A stretch of 64,000 nt of DNA from Phragmitibacter sp965284365. Its GTDB lineage: Bacteria > Verrucomicrobiota > Verrucomicrobiia > Verrucomicrobiales > Verrucomicrobiaceae. The stretch is from positions 4,774,001 to 4,838,000 of the forward strand of contig OZ260079.1 of assembly GCA_965284365.1 (NCBI GenBank), given 5' to 3'. This document shows positions 53,701-61,665 of the stretch, in pieces. The notes under the pieces were generated by a model. The model saw nothing but the letters and a program-made list of their open reading frames with translations, searched no databases and was not told the DNA's origin. Position 1 is the first letter of the stretch. Every line of letters begins with the position of its first letter. The translations under genes and the position numbers were made by a program.

Positions 53701-53952
53701 TCAGCACGTCTTCCTGTACATGCCATCCGCTGCACGGGATTCTGGATCCTCACCTAGAAACCCAGCACTCCGAAGCTCTACCCATGCGTCGTGAAACCAC
53801 GTCGTGCTGGCTTTGAACCTTTGATCCAACTCCACAGGCACCAGGCCAGCTACCTCCCAAAGTCCGAATGGCGATTCGGGCAGTGACTCATATAGCGCCT
53901 TCGCTTCGGGAGATAAAATATCGACGTTCGCAGATATTGATAGTGGGGGCAT
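53701..53952 (-). CDS. Short protein sharing its N-terminus with the 640-aa protein
   Basis: The 83-residue product starts MPPLSISANVDILSPEAKAL, clearly like the start of the protein at 57693 (MPSPSTLSHIEVLSSEAKAL). The rest differs: YESLPESPFGLWEVAGLVPV then RFKASTTWFHDAWVELRSAG, which looks like a small winged-helix-like or globular domain. There is no signal peptide. The start ATG and the 60 bp before it belong to hairpin element A, shared with the other gene. No family is recognised. It follows the methyltransferase gene by about 58 bp. Confidence 0.55.
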   Translation of the reverse strand: MPPLSISANVDILSPEAKALYESLPESPFGLWEVAGLVPVELDQRFKASTTWFHDAWVELRSAGFLGEDPESRAADGMYRKTC

Positions 53953-54016
53953 GGTCTCAACGTTGGCACGAAACGGGCCAAAGTTTCAACAGGTGTTAGG
54001 CCTGTAGCCCTCAGTG
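53950..54016 (-). repeat. Hairpin element, copy A
   Basis: Read on the minus strand, this ~67-bp block runs from the methyltransferase stop, through a stem-loop, to the ATG of the 83-aa gene. It matches copy B at 57691-57752 over most positions apart from a 5-nt loop difference. The arms are 53959-53967 and 53977-53985 (one internal G-A mismatch, 9-nt loop). At the second pair of the stem, copy A has A-T and copy B has G-C, a compensatory change. The + strand copy also contains GTTAGGC at 53995-54001. Confidence 0.7.
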
Positions 54017-54811
54017 TTGAATCAGGCCTTCCTTGCGCATTGTCATGCGATAGGCGCCTCGCAGTGTATGAGAGACGCTTGCTTCCCAGTCGCCCAGATC
54101 CAATGAGCTTGGCAGTTCCTGCCCACGGAAGCCTGCGTGTAAGCTTAGCACCATGTCATGCACGGTAAGCGGGCTCACCCGTGCAATCCCAGCAATGATC
54201 CGTCCCAGAAGAAGTGCCTGCTTGGAGCGTAGTGGTTCCACCGCGATTATGTGGGTGCAGGACGCTGGCAACGCCCGCGCGAAAATCCGCAGTTGAGGCG
54301 CGGTGAATTGGTGCAGCAATAAATTCACCACCACTACCTCCGCCTCAGGCAACGGTTGGTGTAGTGCATCGCCTCGGACCCACCCAGCACCCGCAGGCCA
54401 AGCCACAGGCCGGGGTGTCATATCCATGCCGATCAGGTCTCGCTCCTCCCATGTTCCATGACTCAGTAGATTTCTCGCCAGCATTCCGCTTCCGGCACCG
54501 ACCTCGAGCAGGCGACAACCGGGAATATTCATCCCCGCAAGCTTTCGGCGGATCCATGCGTGATTCCCCATCAGAAAATTGAAGAGGTCCAACTCGCGTC
54601 GGGATTGTTGCGCTCGTGGATCCTCCGCCTTCAACGCATCGAGCGCCTCAGGCAGCACGTTTCTCGTCGCCCATGATTCATCAGGCAATGTGGGCGGAAT
54701 GAAGAGATGCTGAGGGGGCAGGGGAGTTTTCACGACGTGAATCGCCCCGTCAATCGTGAAGGGATGCCTCCTCTCAATCGATGTCGTAATTCGTCCCACT
54801 TTGTGAAGCAA
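54011..54811 (-). CDS. Class I SAM-dependent methyltransferase
   Basis: A 266-residue methyltransferase from the TTG at 54811; the frame is open to the stop at 54881-54883 and the extra residues (WVNNFWLQRPPKWL) look protein-like but offer no better start. SAM motif I is LLEVGAGSGMLARNLLSHG, then RDLIGMDMTPRP and GWVRGDALHQPLPEAEVVVV with NLLLHQFTAPQLRIFA. It resembles methyltransferases found beside type III polyketide synthases, but no such gene is here. Its stop lies inside hairpin element A. The upstream neighbour on the same strand is the secreted protein ending at 54881, so the two may be co-transcribed. Confidence 0.8.
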   Translation of the reverse strand: MLHKVGRITTSIERRHPFTIDGAIHVVKTPLPPQHLFIPPTLPDESWATRNVLPEALDALKAEDPRAQQSRRELDLFNFLMGNHAWIRRKLAGMNIPGCRLLEVGAGSGMLARNLLSHGTWEERDLIGMDMTPRPVAWPAGAGWVRGDALHQPLPEAEVVVVNLLLHQFTAPQLRIFARALPASCTHIIAVEPLRSKQALLLGRIIAGIARVSPLTVHDMVLSLHAGFRGQELPSSLDLGDWEASVSHTLRGAYRMTMRKEGLIQH

Positions 54812-54880
54812 CCATTTTGGTGGACGCTGTAGCCAAAAATTGTTGACCCAGCGCGTGTGGCGCGACGAAAGAGCTGCTGT

Positions 54881-55759
54881 TCACCTTTTCGATCTCCACT
54901 CACGAACCATGTCCATTTTGAGGGCTAGGCTTGCCGCTTCGATCTCCACTCCGTCGGCGAGACTATCTTTGCCAATCAAGTCAGGGACGAGCTTCCTCAC
55001 TTCCGCCGCCAATTGCATACGTGGCAGGTTCAAGCTTCCGCCCCTTGCTACATACTCGGTCAAGATTTCCGCAAAGCGATTGCCAATGGCTCCGCTCGCG
55101 ACGTATCGAACAAGCGATGCTGGTTTCTCTGCCTCAAGGAGACTTGATAAACGGGTGTCTGCAAGTTCACCAAGTTCCTGAGAGAGCTGCCAGGAGAGTT
55201 GCATGAATGAAGACTTGCCCGACTTCTCCGTTTTGAATTCATTGAGAGTGGCAGATTTTGGTGCCGCGACTTCTACGACGGCCAAGATCACCTTCATCGT
55301 CACAGGGGTACTCATTCCCTGCACGACTTGACGCGCCTCGTCCACGGTGATCGCCTCCTCTGCGAGGGCGGAAAGTGTAGCCTGCGAAAGCACGTCCTGA
55401 ACGTATGAAGCAATCAGAAGATTGGTGTAAGCGTCTTGCTTTAAGAGCCAATCGCGCAGTGAGCACATTGCATTCATCGTCCGCAACGTCTCCAGCTTGT
55501 TCGTTTTCGTGACAATCAAATCGAGAGCCAACAACCGCTGCCAAAGAAGATTGCTTAGAGCTTCGATTGGCTGGATCGAGGCGTTGGATTTTGGGAGTGC
55601 CAAGGTCGGCGTCGGAACTTGAAGCACCACATCGACAAAGTCAGCGAACGGTGCGTTTGATGCTTCGAGAACTGGTTGAATAGGATCGGCAGTCGCAACG
55701 CTTTGGGCAAAGCTGCTCGTTGTGAGTGCCAAACAGATAACAAAAGTTAGACGATTCAT
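54881..55759 (-). CDS. Secreted helical protein of unknown function
   Basis: The start at 55759 (MNRLTFVICLALTTSSFAQS) gives 292 residues with a clear signal peptide. The mature part is mostly helical: IQPIEALSNLLWQRLLALDL, DWLLKQDAYTNLLIASYVQD, VTMKVILAVVEVAAP and LPRMQLAAEVRKLVPDLIGK. Ala and Leu content is high. No family is recognised. It starts 11 bp after the 640-aa gene, so both are probably one operon headed by hairpin element B. Co-evolution with that gene is likely but not shown. Confidence 0.65.
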   Translation of the reverse strand: MNRLTFVICLALTTSSFAQSVATADPIQPVLEASNAPFADFVDVVLQVPTPTLALPKSNASIQPIEALSNLLWQRLLALDLIVTKTNKLETLRTMNAMCSLRDWLLKQDAYTNLLIASYVQDVLSQATLSALAEEAITVDEARQVVQGMSTPVTMKVILAVVEVAAPKSATLNEFKTEKSGKSSFMQLSWQLSQELGELADTRLSSLLEAEKPASLVRYVASGAIGNRFAEILTEYVARGGSLNLPRMQLAAEVRKLVPDLIGKDSLADGVEIEAASLALKMDMVREWRSKR

Positions 55760-55770
55760 GGGTGCGAAAT

Positions 55771-57693
55771 TTATTCGTTGGATTTTGGTGGGACGATTGG
55801 CGGACCCGGGGTGGGCGTTGGCAATCCGATCGACCAGGAGTTGTTGAAGCGCCAAATTGCATTGTCATCGGCATAATGGCGCTGCACTTCGGTTTCAGTG
55901 GCGAAGATTCGGCCACCGGGGCGATCAGGTGGTTGGTAGCCGATTTGAACAGTTGCACCCTTTCGACTTTGCGAGCTCGCTTTCCTAGTCCAATCGAAAT
56001 CGAACATGTCGTCGACAACCGCGTTGATTGTGACTGAGCTAAGTATCACTTTAAGCGGATTTGTGGGATCGCGTTTCAACCCGAACGAGACAGTACCATG
56101 GATGTTGGCTCCGCCATACGCTCCATTCAGGTCGGACGGGGGGCCATCCTCGTAAAACGAAATAACTGTGCCGGTGGGGATATTCACTGGGCCAAAGGTG
56201 CTAGACGGAAGCGATGAATCAGCCTCAAACGGTGCAGCCATGTTCGCTACGTTGGCATTCCAAGCATTGTAGACTATCGCCCTCAGACCAACATTGTCCT
56301 GTCGAGCGAGGGTTTCTTCAATTTTGTTGGAGGCAGTGCTTCCCTCGGGCAACTTGAACTTGGGGATCGTCGTATCACCGTTGCTCGGATTGTAAGGTGA
56401 TCCTGCAATGTGGGAGGGGTTCGCTTTTTCTGTGATCGGAACAACGAGGGATGGTAGCGCGACAGCCTCGTCAATCGACGACGCGTTTCCATCAAAATAG
56501 CGCACAAAGCTCATAGCCACCGGGTAGAATAGAGAGACATTGTCGCGCCAATCCAAATAGCTTAGCGAGTTATCGTAATCGGCTTGGGTGACCGCTGTGA
56601 CGTAAAAGCGTTCGGAAAGAGGGGCATCGTTTGCGATGACTTCATCAATGCCAAGTTGCCCGTCGGAATTCTTATCGATGCCAAGGACGACGCGATGAAG
56701 CAGCCTTTCGTTGTCTTTGAGATTGCCCGTCGGCGTGAAGCTAATGTCTGTTTCGCCAGTAGGAGAGATCGGCACGCTACCAGCAAGAACGGGACTGTCT
56801 GGTGAAGTGTTGTCCCGGACGCCACACAAAATAGCAACCCCGGCACCCAGGCTCGACGATGTCTTTAACGTGAGCTCGACCTTACCACTTGATGGTTCGA
56901 CGGCGACAAATAGCACTCTGCGGATAAGGTCGGAGTGGAGCCCAATCTCGTTGTCATAACTTGGAGGATTCTTCGGGTTCGGAATCTTGTTCCATTTTTG
57001 ATCCCGTTCGACGACTTCGATTAGGTCGATAGGCACAAGGCTAACTTTCACCGTCTTCCGTTGCCCATTGTAGGTGACTGGGTTACCCGTATCAACCGCG
57101 ATCTCCTGGTCAAAGACCTCGGTCAAGGGTTTTACGGACTTGATGGTCGTTTGAGGAGGGATGTTTTCAGGATTGTCGATCAACACGCTGGTCTCTTCCA
57201 CGACCACAATGTACCTGGACTTCCAGGCTTCCTGATCAGATTCGGCCCATTCTCCCTGCCATGTGGGGTTTTTCACGATCTTTATCTTGCCGTGGATCCG
57301 ATTCCCTGTGAATCCAGCCATTTGAGATTCGTCGCCCCCTTGAACCGTGTATTTGATCACCTCGCTGCTGTGTTGTCCCCCTGCTTCGGCGAGCACGCCA
57401 CCGTTCCAGTAAACTTCCCGGCCGGCAAACTGTAGGGCTGCTGCGGGGAGTGTGTCCAAATAAGTGGATAGCACATGGTTAGCTCCCTCGAACTTAATAT
57501 CCTCCTCTTCATTCTTATTGGTCCACTCGCTCGTCATAAAAGGCGTGGTCGGACGGCGATAGATGTGCTTCGGCTTCGTTAGCTGTTCCTCCTGTTCCGG
57601 GACCCAACATGGTATGTTACGTCCAAACACAAAGAGCGCTTTTGCCTCAGATGACAGAACCTCGATGTGAGAAAGTGTTGATGGTGAGGGCAT
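55771..57693 (-). CDS. Large protein of unknown function in the hairpin module
   Basis: The start at 57693 (MPSPSTLSHIEVLSSEAKAL) gives 640 residues; an ATG at 57777 (MHSPSLDSP) and the open frame to 57927, which is antisense to the carbonic anhydrase remnant, are less likely. There is no signal peptide. The body looks beta-rich and repeats no known family: VYWNGGVLAEAGGQHSSEVI, GNRIHGKIKIVKNPTWQGEW, LIRRVLFVAVEPSSGKVELT. A calcium-binding-like EF/dockerin loop, DKNSDGQLGIDEV, lies near residue 370. The C-terminus is Pro-rich (PTPTPGPPIVPP). The first ~20 residues match the 83-aa protein at 53952. A secreted partner gene follows 11 bp downstream. Confidence 0.65.
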   Translation of the reverse strand: MPSPSTLSHIEVLSSEAKALFVFGRNIPCWVPEQEEQLTKPKHIYRRPTTPFMTSEWTNKNEEEDIKFEGANHVLSTYLDTLPAAALQFAGREVYWNGGVLAEAGGQHSSEVIKYTVQGGDESQMAGFTGNRIHGKIKIVKNPTWQGEWAESDQEAWKSRYIVVVEETSVLIDNPENIPPQTTIKSVKPLTEVFDQEIAVDTGNPVTYNGQRKTVKVSLVPIDLIEVVERDQKWNKIPNPKNPPSYDNEIGLHSDLIRRVLFVAVEPSSGKVELTLKTSSSLGAGVAILCGVRDNTSPDSPVLAGSVPISPTGETDISFTPTGNLKDNERLLHRVVLGIDKNSDGQLGIDEVIANDAPLSERFYVTAVTQADYDNSLSYLDWRDNVSLFYPVAMSFVRYFDGNASSIDEAVALPSLVVPITEKANPSHIAGSPYNPSNGDTTIPKFKLPEGSTASNKIEETLARQDNVGLRAIVYNAWNANVANMAAPFEADSSLPSSTFGPVNIPTGTVISFYEDGPPSDLNGAYGGANIHGTVSFGLKRDPTNPLKVILSSVTINAVVDDMFDFDWTRKASSQSRKGATVQIGYQPPDRPGGRIFATETEVQRHYADDNAIWRFNNSWSIGLPTPTPGPPIVPPKSNE

Positions 57694-57752
57694 GGTCTGA
57701 GCGTTGGCTTGGGCCAAAGCTTCAACAGGTATTAGGGAACGATCCCTCAGTG
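57691..57752 (-). repeat. Hairpin element, copy B
   Basis: A ~62-bp block ending at the ATG of the 640-aa gene, matching copy A. Arms at 57700-57708 and 57713-57721 form AGCGTTGGC with GCCAAAGCT (one G-A mismatch as in copy A) around a 4-nt loop. A/T in copy A is replaced by G/C in both arms here, so the pairing is kept. A second hairpin, AGGGATCGTTCCCT on the minus strand, lies at its distal side. Its far side abuts the carbonic anhydrase remnant. Confidence 0.7.
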
Positions 57753-57771
57753 GCGAGTCAAGTGAGGGTGA

Positions 57772-58140
57772 GTGCATGCGACCGAGGCCGCCCGACGTGA
57801 CGAGCACGGCTTGGGTAGCATCGAATACGCCGTTGAGCATTTGGGAGCGCGTTTGATTGTCGTCCTCGGCCATGAGCGTTGTGGTGCCGTCAAAGCAGCT
57901 TTGGGCGGGCCGACTGCCCCCGGCCACATCAATTCATTGGTCCGCGATATCCAGCCTGCGATCAATTCGTCTAAAGGCACAGTGGGTGATTCCCTAGACA
58001 ATGCCGTTGCTGAGAATGCCAGGCAAGTCGCAGCCAGAATTCGCAAAGAAACCGAGCTCGGTGAACTTGCCAAATCAGTCCAAGTCGTCTCCGCCGTCTA
58101 TGACCTGGACACAGGAAAAGTAGAGTGGCTTAAAGAGTAG
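57772..58140 (+). pseudogene. Beta-carbonic anhydrase, N-terminal half missing
   Basis: From about 57797 the frame reads as the C-terminal half of a beta-carbonic anhydrase: DEHGLGSIEYAVEHLG, LIVVLGHERCGAVKAALGG and VSAVYDLDTGKVEWLKE at the natural end. The HxxC zinc motif is present (GHERC), but the first zinc site, CxDxR, with its Cys and Asp, is absent, so it cannot form an active enzyme. The eight residues before the homology (HATEAARR) are unrelated. The break falls next to hairpin element B, whose genes run in the opposite direction. No N-terminal half is found elsewhere in the window. The ATG at 57772 is a chance start. A hairpin follows 16 bp after the stop. Confidence 0.8.
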
Positions 58141-58155
58141 GTTTTTTCATCACCA

Positions 58156-58177
58156 ACCGTTCGCCGTAGCGAACGGT
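58156..58177. terminator. Perfect 8-bp hairpin between carbonic anhydrase remnant and TIR gene
   Basis: ACCGTTCG and CGAACGGT pair perfectly around a 6-nt loop. It lies 16 bp after the carbonic anhydrase stop and 129 bp beyond the end of the TIR gene, so it could end transcripts from either side. No T-run on either strand. Confidence 0.4.
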
Positions 58178-58305
58178 GCCCGTCTCTCAGAATCGCTTTC
58201 CGCCACACCAACCTAACCATATTGTTCTCTGTGGTTAGATTGGTTCTGATGACACGACTAAGCGACCCTTTCGACAATTGCACCCCGCTCATGAGCGGCA
58301 TACGT

Positions 58306-60867
58306 CTATTCAAGTCCGGAGGGACGTTCAGTGGGTAGCTTTAAGAGCCACCGGGACATCTTCTCTGTAGTGGACTCGCCCACGGGAGGTTGCGACTTCA
58401 ATTTTATCCATTCACTCGGAGATACTCCCAGAATTTCTCCGGCGGCTGTAACGCGTTTTCCTGTCAGTGCCTCTGACAAACGAGACATTAACTGGGTGTC
58501 ACACAGTTCCAATACTAATTCGGATGCCCAGAGGTCGGTTATAAAATGATCCTGGTGAGTGCCGATTAGGGCTAAAGTCTCTGTTTCAAAAACAGTGATG
58601 CGTGAGACATCACTGGCTATCAAAAATCTCTTATTAATTGAAAAGTCGAGACGCTGCGAACTTCTATTTGCCGCCGTTACAATATGTCCATCAGACAAAC
58701 GGAGAACATAGATGTTATCACCCGATTCAAAGGCGGCTAGATTTTCATCTGAGCTCATGATCAAATTGTTGATATAATGCAATTTGAGTGGCAGCGCTAT
58801 CTCCCTATTTGCTCTGACATCCAAGAGGCGCCAATCTTCGGCCCACTGGAATAGGATGTATTTACCGGATAGCGATCGATACCCACATTCTCCCTGAGTG
58901 TTCATTGATTCGGTATCTTCCGGTAATTGAGGCATAATCTTTAACAAATCTACAGCTTTCAAAGGCTGAGGCTGAGTGACAGCATCACCAACTTGCGAGA
59001 GTGGAATCTTGCGATCGTTCAGAAAGTTTCCTTCCGTCATCCAGTCGCTCTGCCTCGGTAAGTCTCGAGCAGGATCTTCCATCCGCCACGATACCACCAA
59101 ATTGCCCTCGTGAAATGAGATTGCTCGCACCCCATCTTCTGAAAAAGTCACCAGCTGCAAGCGTCTAAAGAACTCGCACGGGACGCGCAGTTGTCTGTCA
59201 CCCTCCAAACGATAAACTTCTGACATCGGTGGACCATCATAACCTTCATACTGTATAGCATACCCAAGGAAGTTAGTTCCAGCGCTGAACAGCACGTCGC
59301 TGAGTTCGGCATTGTCTATGGAGAGCAGTTGCCGGTTCGGGTCACCCTGATTCTCTCCAACTCGCCAAAAGTCCACATAGCAAAGCGGAGCATCGCCGAA
59401 TTGTGTTACAGCGTATCGTGCGTCGCGGCTCACCCAGGCATTGTTCACGATGTCGGGATGGAGCAATGTGTTTCCAATTTTTTTACCGGCTGATTCCATT
59501 ATTACATTTGCGCCTTCTATCTTGACCGACATAACGCCGATTGGCTCATAGGCCGTTGGAATAATAGTTTTTGGTCCGACCTTTAGATCCGGAATGGTCC
59601 AATAGCGAGTTTTGGTATTTGGCTTGGGACCGTCGACAATCTCAATGAGGCAATTTTGATCTTTTGAGAAAATGATGTTTTTGTCGGTGCTGCTGGTGAG
59701 AGATCCAGATGACTCCCATTTTGATTCTTGATTTAACCTATATAGATTCCAATGGGTGGGGATAGGTTCATCAGTTGCCTCGAGGTTTGGTTTGATTGAT
59801 GAGATAAGTAAATAGTCACCCTTGGGACTGAGAGAAAGGCTGGTGGCTTGATCCACTTCAAAAGAAAAAAGGCACTCGGGATGCCACCATTGTGTTTCAA
59901 TGAGACAAACTAGTAATTCGGATAGGGCCGAAAGATTTGTGGCGTCAAGTCGGCATGCCTGAGTCAGTAATGCAACCGCTGAAGCTGCCTGCCTTTGATC
60001 AATCAATTTCAAGGCGGCCTCATACGAGGTGCGGCTGTTCGCTTTCTCCGTTGCTACTTGCTCTCTCTGTAAATCTAGCAAAGTTTTCTGAGTTTGTTCC
60101 TCGCTTTTTTTCGCCTTGTTTGCAGCTACATCAGCCTTGCGGGCTTCTTGTTCTGCGATTTTTGCCAGCTTGTCTGCCTGTTCTCTTTGCACGTTTGCTT
60201 CTTCGCGCTGAGTGTCTGCCTCAATTTTGAGCGCAATTGCAAAGGCGGCCCCGGCCAGCGCTATCAACGCAAAGATCCAGGCAATTACCGCTCTCTTTTT
60301 TAGTCGACGTACTTCGTCATGATGGATCACCTGCCCATAGTCGCGAATGCTCTCCCGAACCCAGAGAATTCTTTTTGCTCTGTATGCCGCACCCTCTTCG
60401 TTTTGAATTTCCCACTTTTCGTAAAGGCAATCCAGGCAATTAACTTTTTCCCAGGCGTTGGCCTTAAATTTTTTGTCATTCACAAGGGATTTCCCCGAGT
60501 CTATGTCCATTTGGAGGACAATGAAGGGAGTGCCCTTGCGATTTTCTGCCCACCAGTCCAACTCTTGGTAGAGGTAATCGGCTCCTGCTTTCCTCTGTGC
60601 TGCCCCAGCATCTGCAAGAACGATGAGGGCTCTGCTGTGCTGGAGAATAGGTGTTAGGTTGCGTTGGAAATCAGGCCTATGCGGCTCAGTGGTATCGACA
60701 AAAACATCAAGGTTGAAAAACTGGCCAGTGGTAGATTCAACAGGTTCCTTTTCAAGCTCTGTCTGCAGCCATGTCGCAATCTTTTCTGTCTTTTCACTGC
60801 GACGATAGCTAATGAAAATATCCCACTCCTTCGGCTGCGGCATCTTTGATTTGAGGGCTGTTGTCAT
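58306..60867 (-). CDS. TIR-TM-coiled coil-propeller-like membrane protein
   Basis: An 853-residue protein; an ATG at 60843 would remove eight residues. Residues ~14-150 are a TIR domain: WDIFISYRRSEKTEKIATWL, FNLDVFVDTTEPHRPDFQRN, ALIVLADAGAA and YLYQELDWWAENR, where Glu102 sits at the NADase Glu position. Residues ~194-214 form a membrane helix (WIFALIALAGAAFAIAL). A long coiled coil (215-280, rich in Glu, Gln, Ala, Lys) and a short helical repeat (AALKLIDQRQAASAVALLTQ) follow. Residues ~330-850 look like a beta-propeller with irregular WD40-like blades (LSLSPKGDYLLISS, AVTQFGDAPLCYVDFWRV). Composition is clearly AT-richer than the flanks, a sign of transfer. The TIR-TM-repeat plan resembles described bacterial conflict proteins. 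Confidence 0.85.
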   Translation of the reverse strand: MTTALKSKMPQPKEWDIFISYRRSEKTEKIATWLQTELEKEPVESTTGQFFNLDVFVDTTEPHRPDFQRNLTPILQHSRALIVLADAGAAQRKAGADYLYQELDWWAENRKGTPFIVLQMDIDSGKSLVNDKKFKANAWEKVNCLDCLYEKWEIQNEEGAAYRAKRILWVRESIRDYGQVIHHDEVRRLKKRAVIAWIFALIALAGAAFAIALKIEADTQREEANVQREQADKLAKIAEQEARKADVAANKAKKSEEQTQKTLLDLQREQVATEKANSRTSYEAALKLIDQRQAASAVALLTQACRLDATNLSALSELLVCLIETQWWHPECLFSFEVDQATSLSLSPKGDYLLISSIKPNLEATDEPIPTHWNLYRLNQESKWESSGSLTSSTDKNIIFSKDQNCLIEIVDGPKPNTKTRYWTIPDLKVGPKTIIPTAYEPIGVMSVKIEGANVIMESAGKKIGNTLLHPDIVNNAWVSRDARYAVTQFGDAPLCYVDFWRVGENQGDPNRQLLSIDNAELSDVLFSAGTNFLGYAIQYEGYDGPPMSEVYRLEGDRQLRVPCEFFRRLQLVTFSEDGVRAISFHEGNLVVSWRMEDPARDLPRQSDWMTEGNFLNDRKIPLSQVGDAVTQPQPLKAVDLLKIMPQLPEDTESMNTQGECGYRSLSGKYILFQWAEDWRLLDVRANREIALPLKLHYINNLIMSSDENLAAFESGDNIYVLRLSDGHIVTAANRSSQRLDFSINKRFLIASDVSRITVFETETLALIGTHQDHFITDLWASELVLELCDTQLMSRLSEALTGKRVTAAGEILGVSPSEWIKLKSQPPVGESTTEKMSRWLLKLPTERPSGLE

Positions 60868-61024
60868 CTTGAAAGAAATTTAATGCTAAGCAGCGCCTCA
60901 AATGGCCGACAACCTATTCAAGGGGTGTATAGCACAAAGACGTTAATTCTGACAATATCAAATTTCATTGAATACTTCGTTCAAAAAGTCCGGCGGTACA
61001 TGAGTTCCTTAAGGAGGGGAGCGA

Positions 61025-61057
61025 ATGATAACTGGAGTGTTTTCATGGTCCGTGTAA
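61025..61057 (+). CDS. Possible 10-aa leader peptide
   Basis: ATG at 61025 opens MITGVFSWSV before a TAA. AAGGAGGGG lies 5 bp upstream, one of the best ribosome sites in the window. It precedes the Cys/His-rich gene at 61146 by 88 bp, so it could be an upstream leader controlling the efflux genes. Evidence is the ribosome site only. Confidence 0.25.
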   Translation: MITGVFSWSV

Positions 61058-61145
61058 AGACAGGCTGAACAAAATCCTCTCAGACGAAGTCTATTGACAC
61101 GACCCGCGCCATAAGTTTCCTTATATGCCGTCGGTCACTCGTTCG

Positions 61146-61574
61146 ATGAATTCACTCCTCAAATACCCAATCCTGCTTGCCACGCTGGTGCTGTTTTTGG
61201 CAGCCCAGACCTTCGGCTTGCATCAGGGGTATGCCTGCCTCTGCACAGGGGAACTCGTCACCTTGGAAGCAGATCATTGCCACTTCGATGACCCGGAATG
61301 CGGCAGCCCCATGGCCAGCGAATGCCCTTCCGGCCAGCAGAACACCACACAGCATCCGCCCCAGAAAAAGGACCTCGAATTCACATCGTTGGTGAAGAGT
61401 CTGGCCGCCCCCATGCCCATGGTGGCCCTGCTGCCCACTTCTGACTTTATCATCCCGGCTCTTCGTGCACCCCAGGCTGACACCTCAGCCATGGCAGGTA
61501 ATTTTTCGGACAGGCCGGACGGTTCCTGTGCCACGGCTTTGCTCGTGACGCGGAGCACCGTACTCCGGGTTTGA
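61146..61574 (+). CDS. Small secreted Cys/His-containing protein upstream of the efflux genes
   Basis: Started at 61146 (MNSLLKYPILLATLVLFLAA) it has 142 residues and a signal peptide ending near TFGLHQ; an ATG at 61125 adds seven residues. The first mature stretch has potential metal ligands: ACLCTGELVTLEADHCHFDD, PECGSP and SECPSG. The rest is Ala/Pro-rich (LAAPMPMVALLPTSDF). Small genes of this kind often precede CusCBA or Czc-type efflux genes in Verrucomicrobiota, so metal sensing or binding is possible (inference). It is 91 bp before the TolC-family gene on the same strand. Confidence 0.65.
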   Translation: MNSLLKYPILLATLVLFLAAQTFGLHQGYACLCTGELVTLEADHCHFDDPECGSPMASECPSGQQNTTQHPPQKKDLEFTSLVKSLAAPMPMVALLPTSDFIIPALRAPQADTSAMAGNFSDRPDGSCATALLVTRSTVLRV

Positions 61575-61665
61575 ACCCACGCCGGGCGGCATGATCCGCC
61601 CACAGGCATTTATTTAGGATCCTTGCGCGGTTTCGTCATGCCGCTGCAGCCACTCGTTTTTCATC

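Noticed and set aside
53995..54001. GTTAGGC next to an inverted repeat, as in an integron attC site
   Set aside because: Only copy A has the core; copy B reads ATTAGGG. The arms do not extend into R'/R'' pairs, no integron integrase is in the window, and the flanking genes are not a cassette array. The element is kept as a hairpin repeat of unknown type.
57772..58140. Functional carbonic anhydrase of 122 residues
   Set aside because: The CxDxR zinc site is missing, so two of the four zinc ligands are lost.
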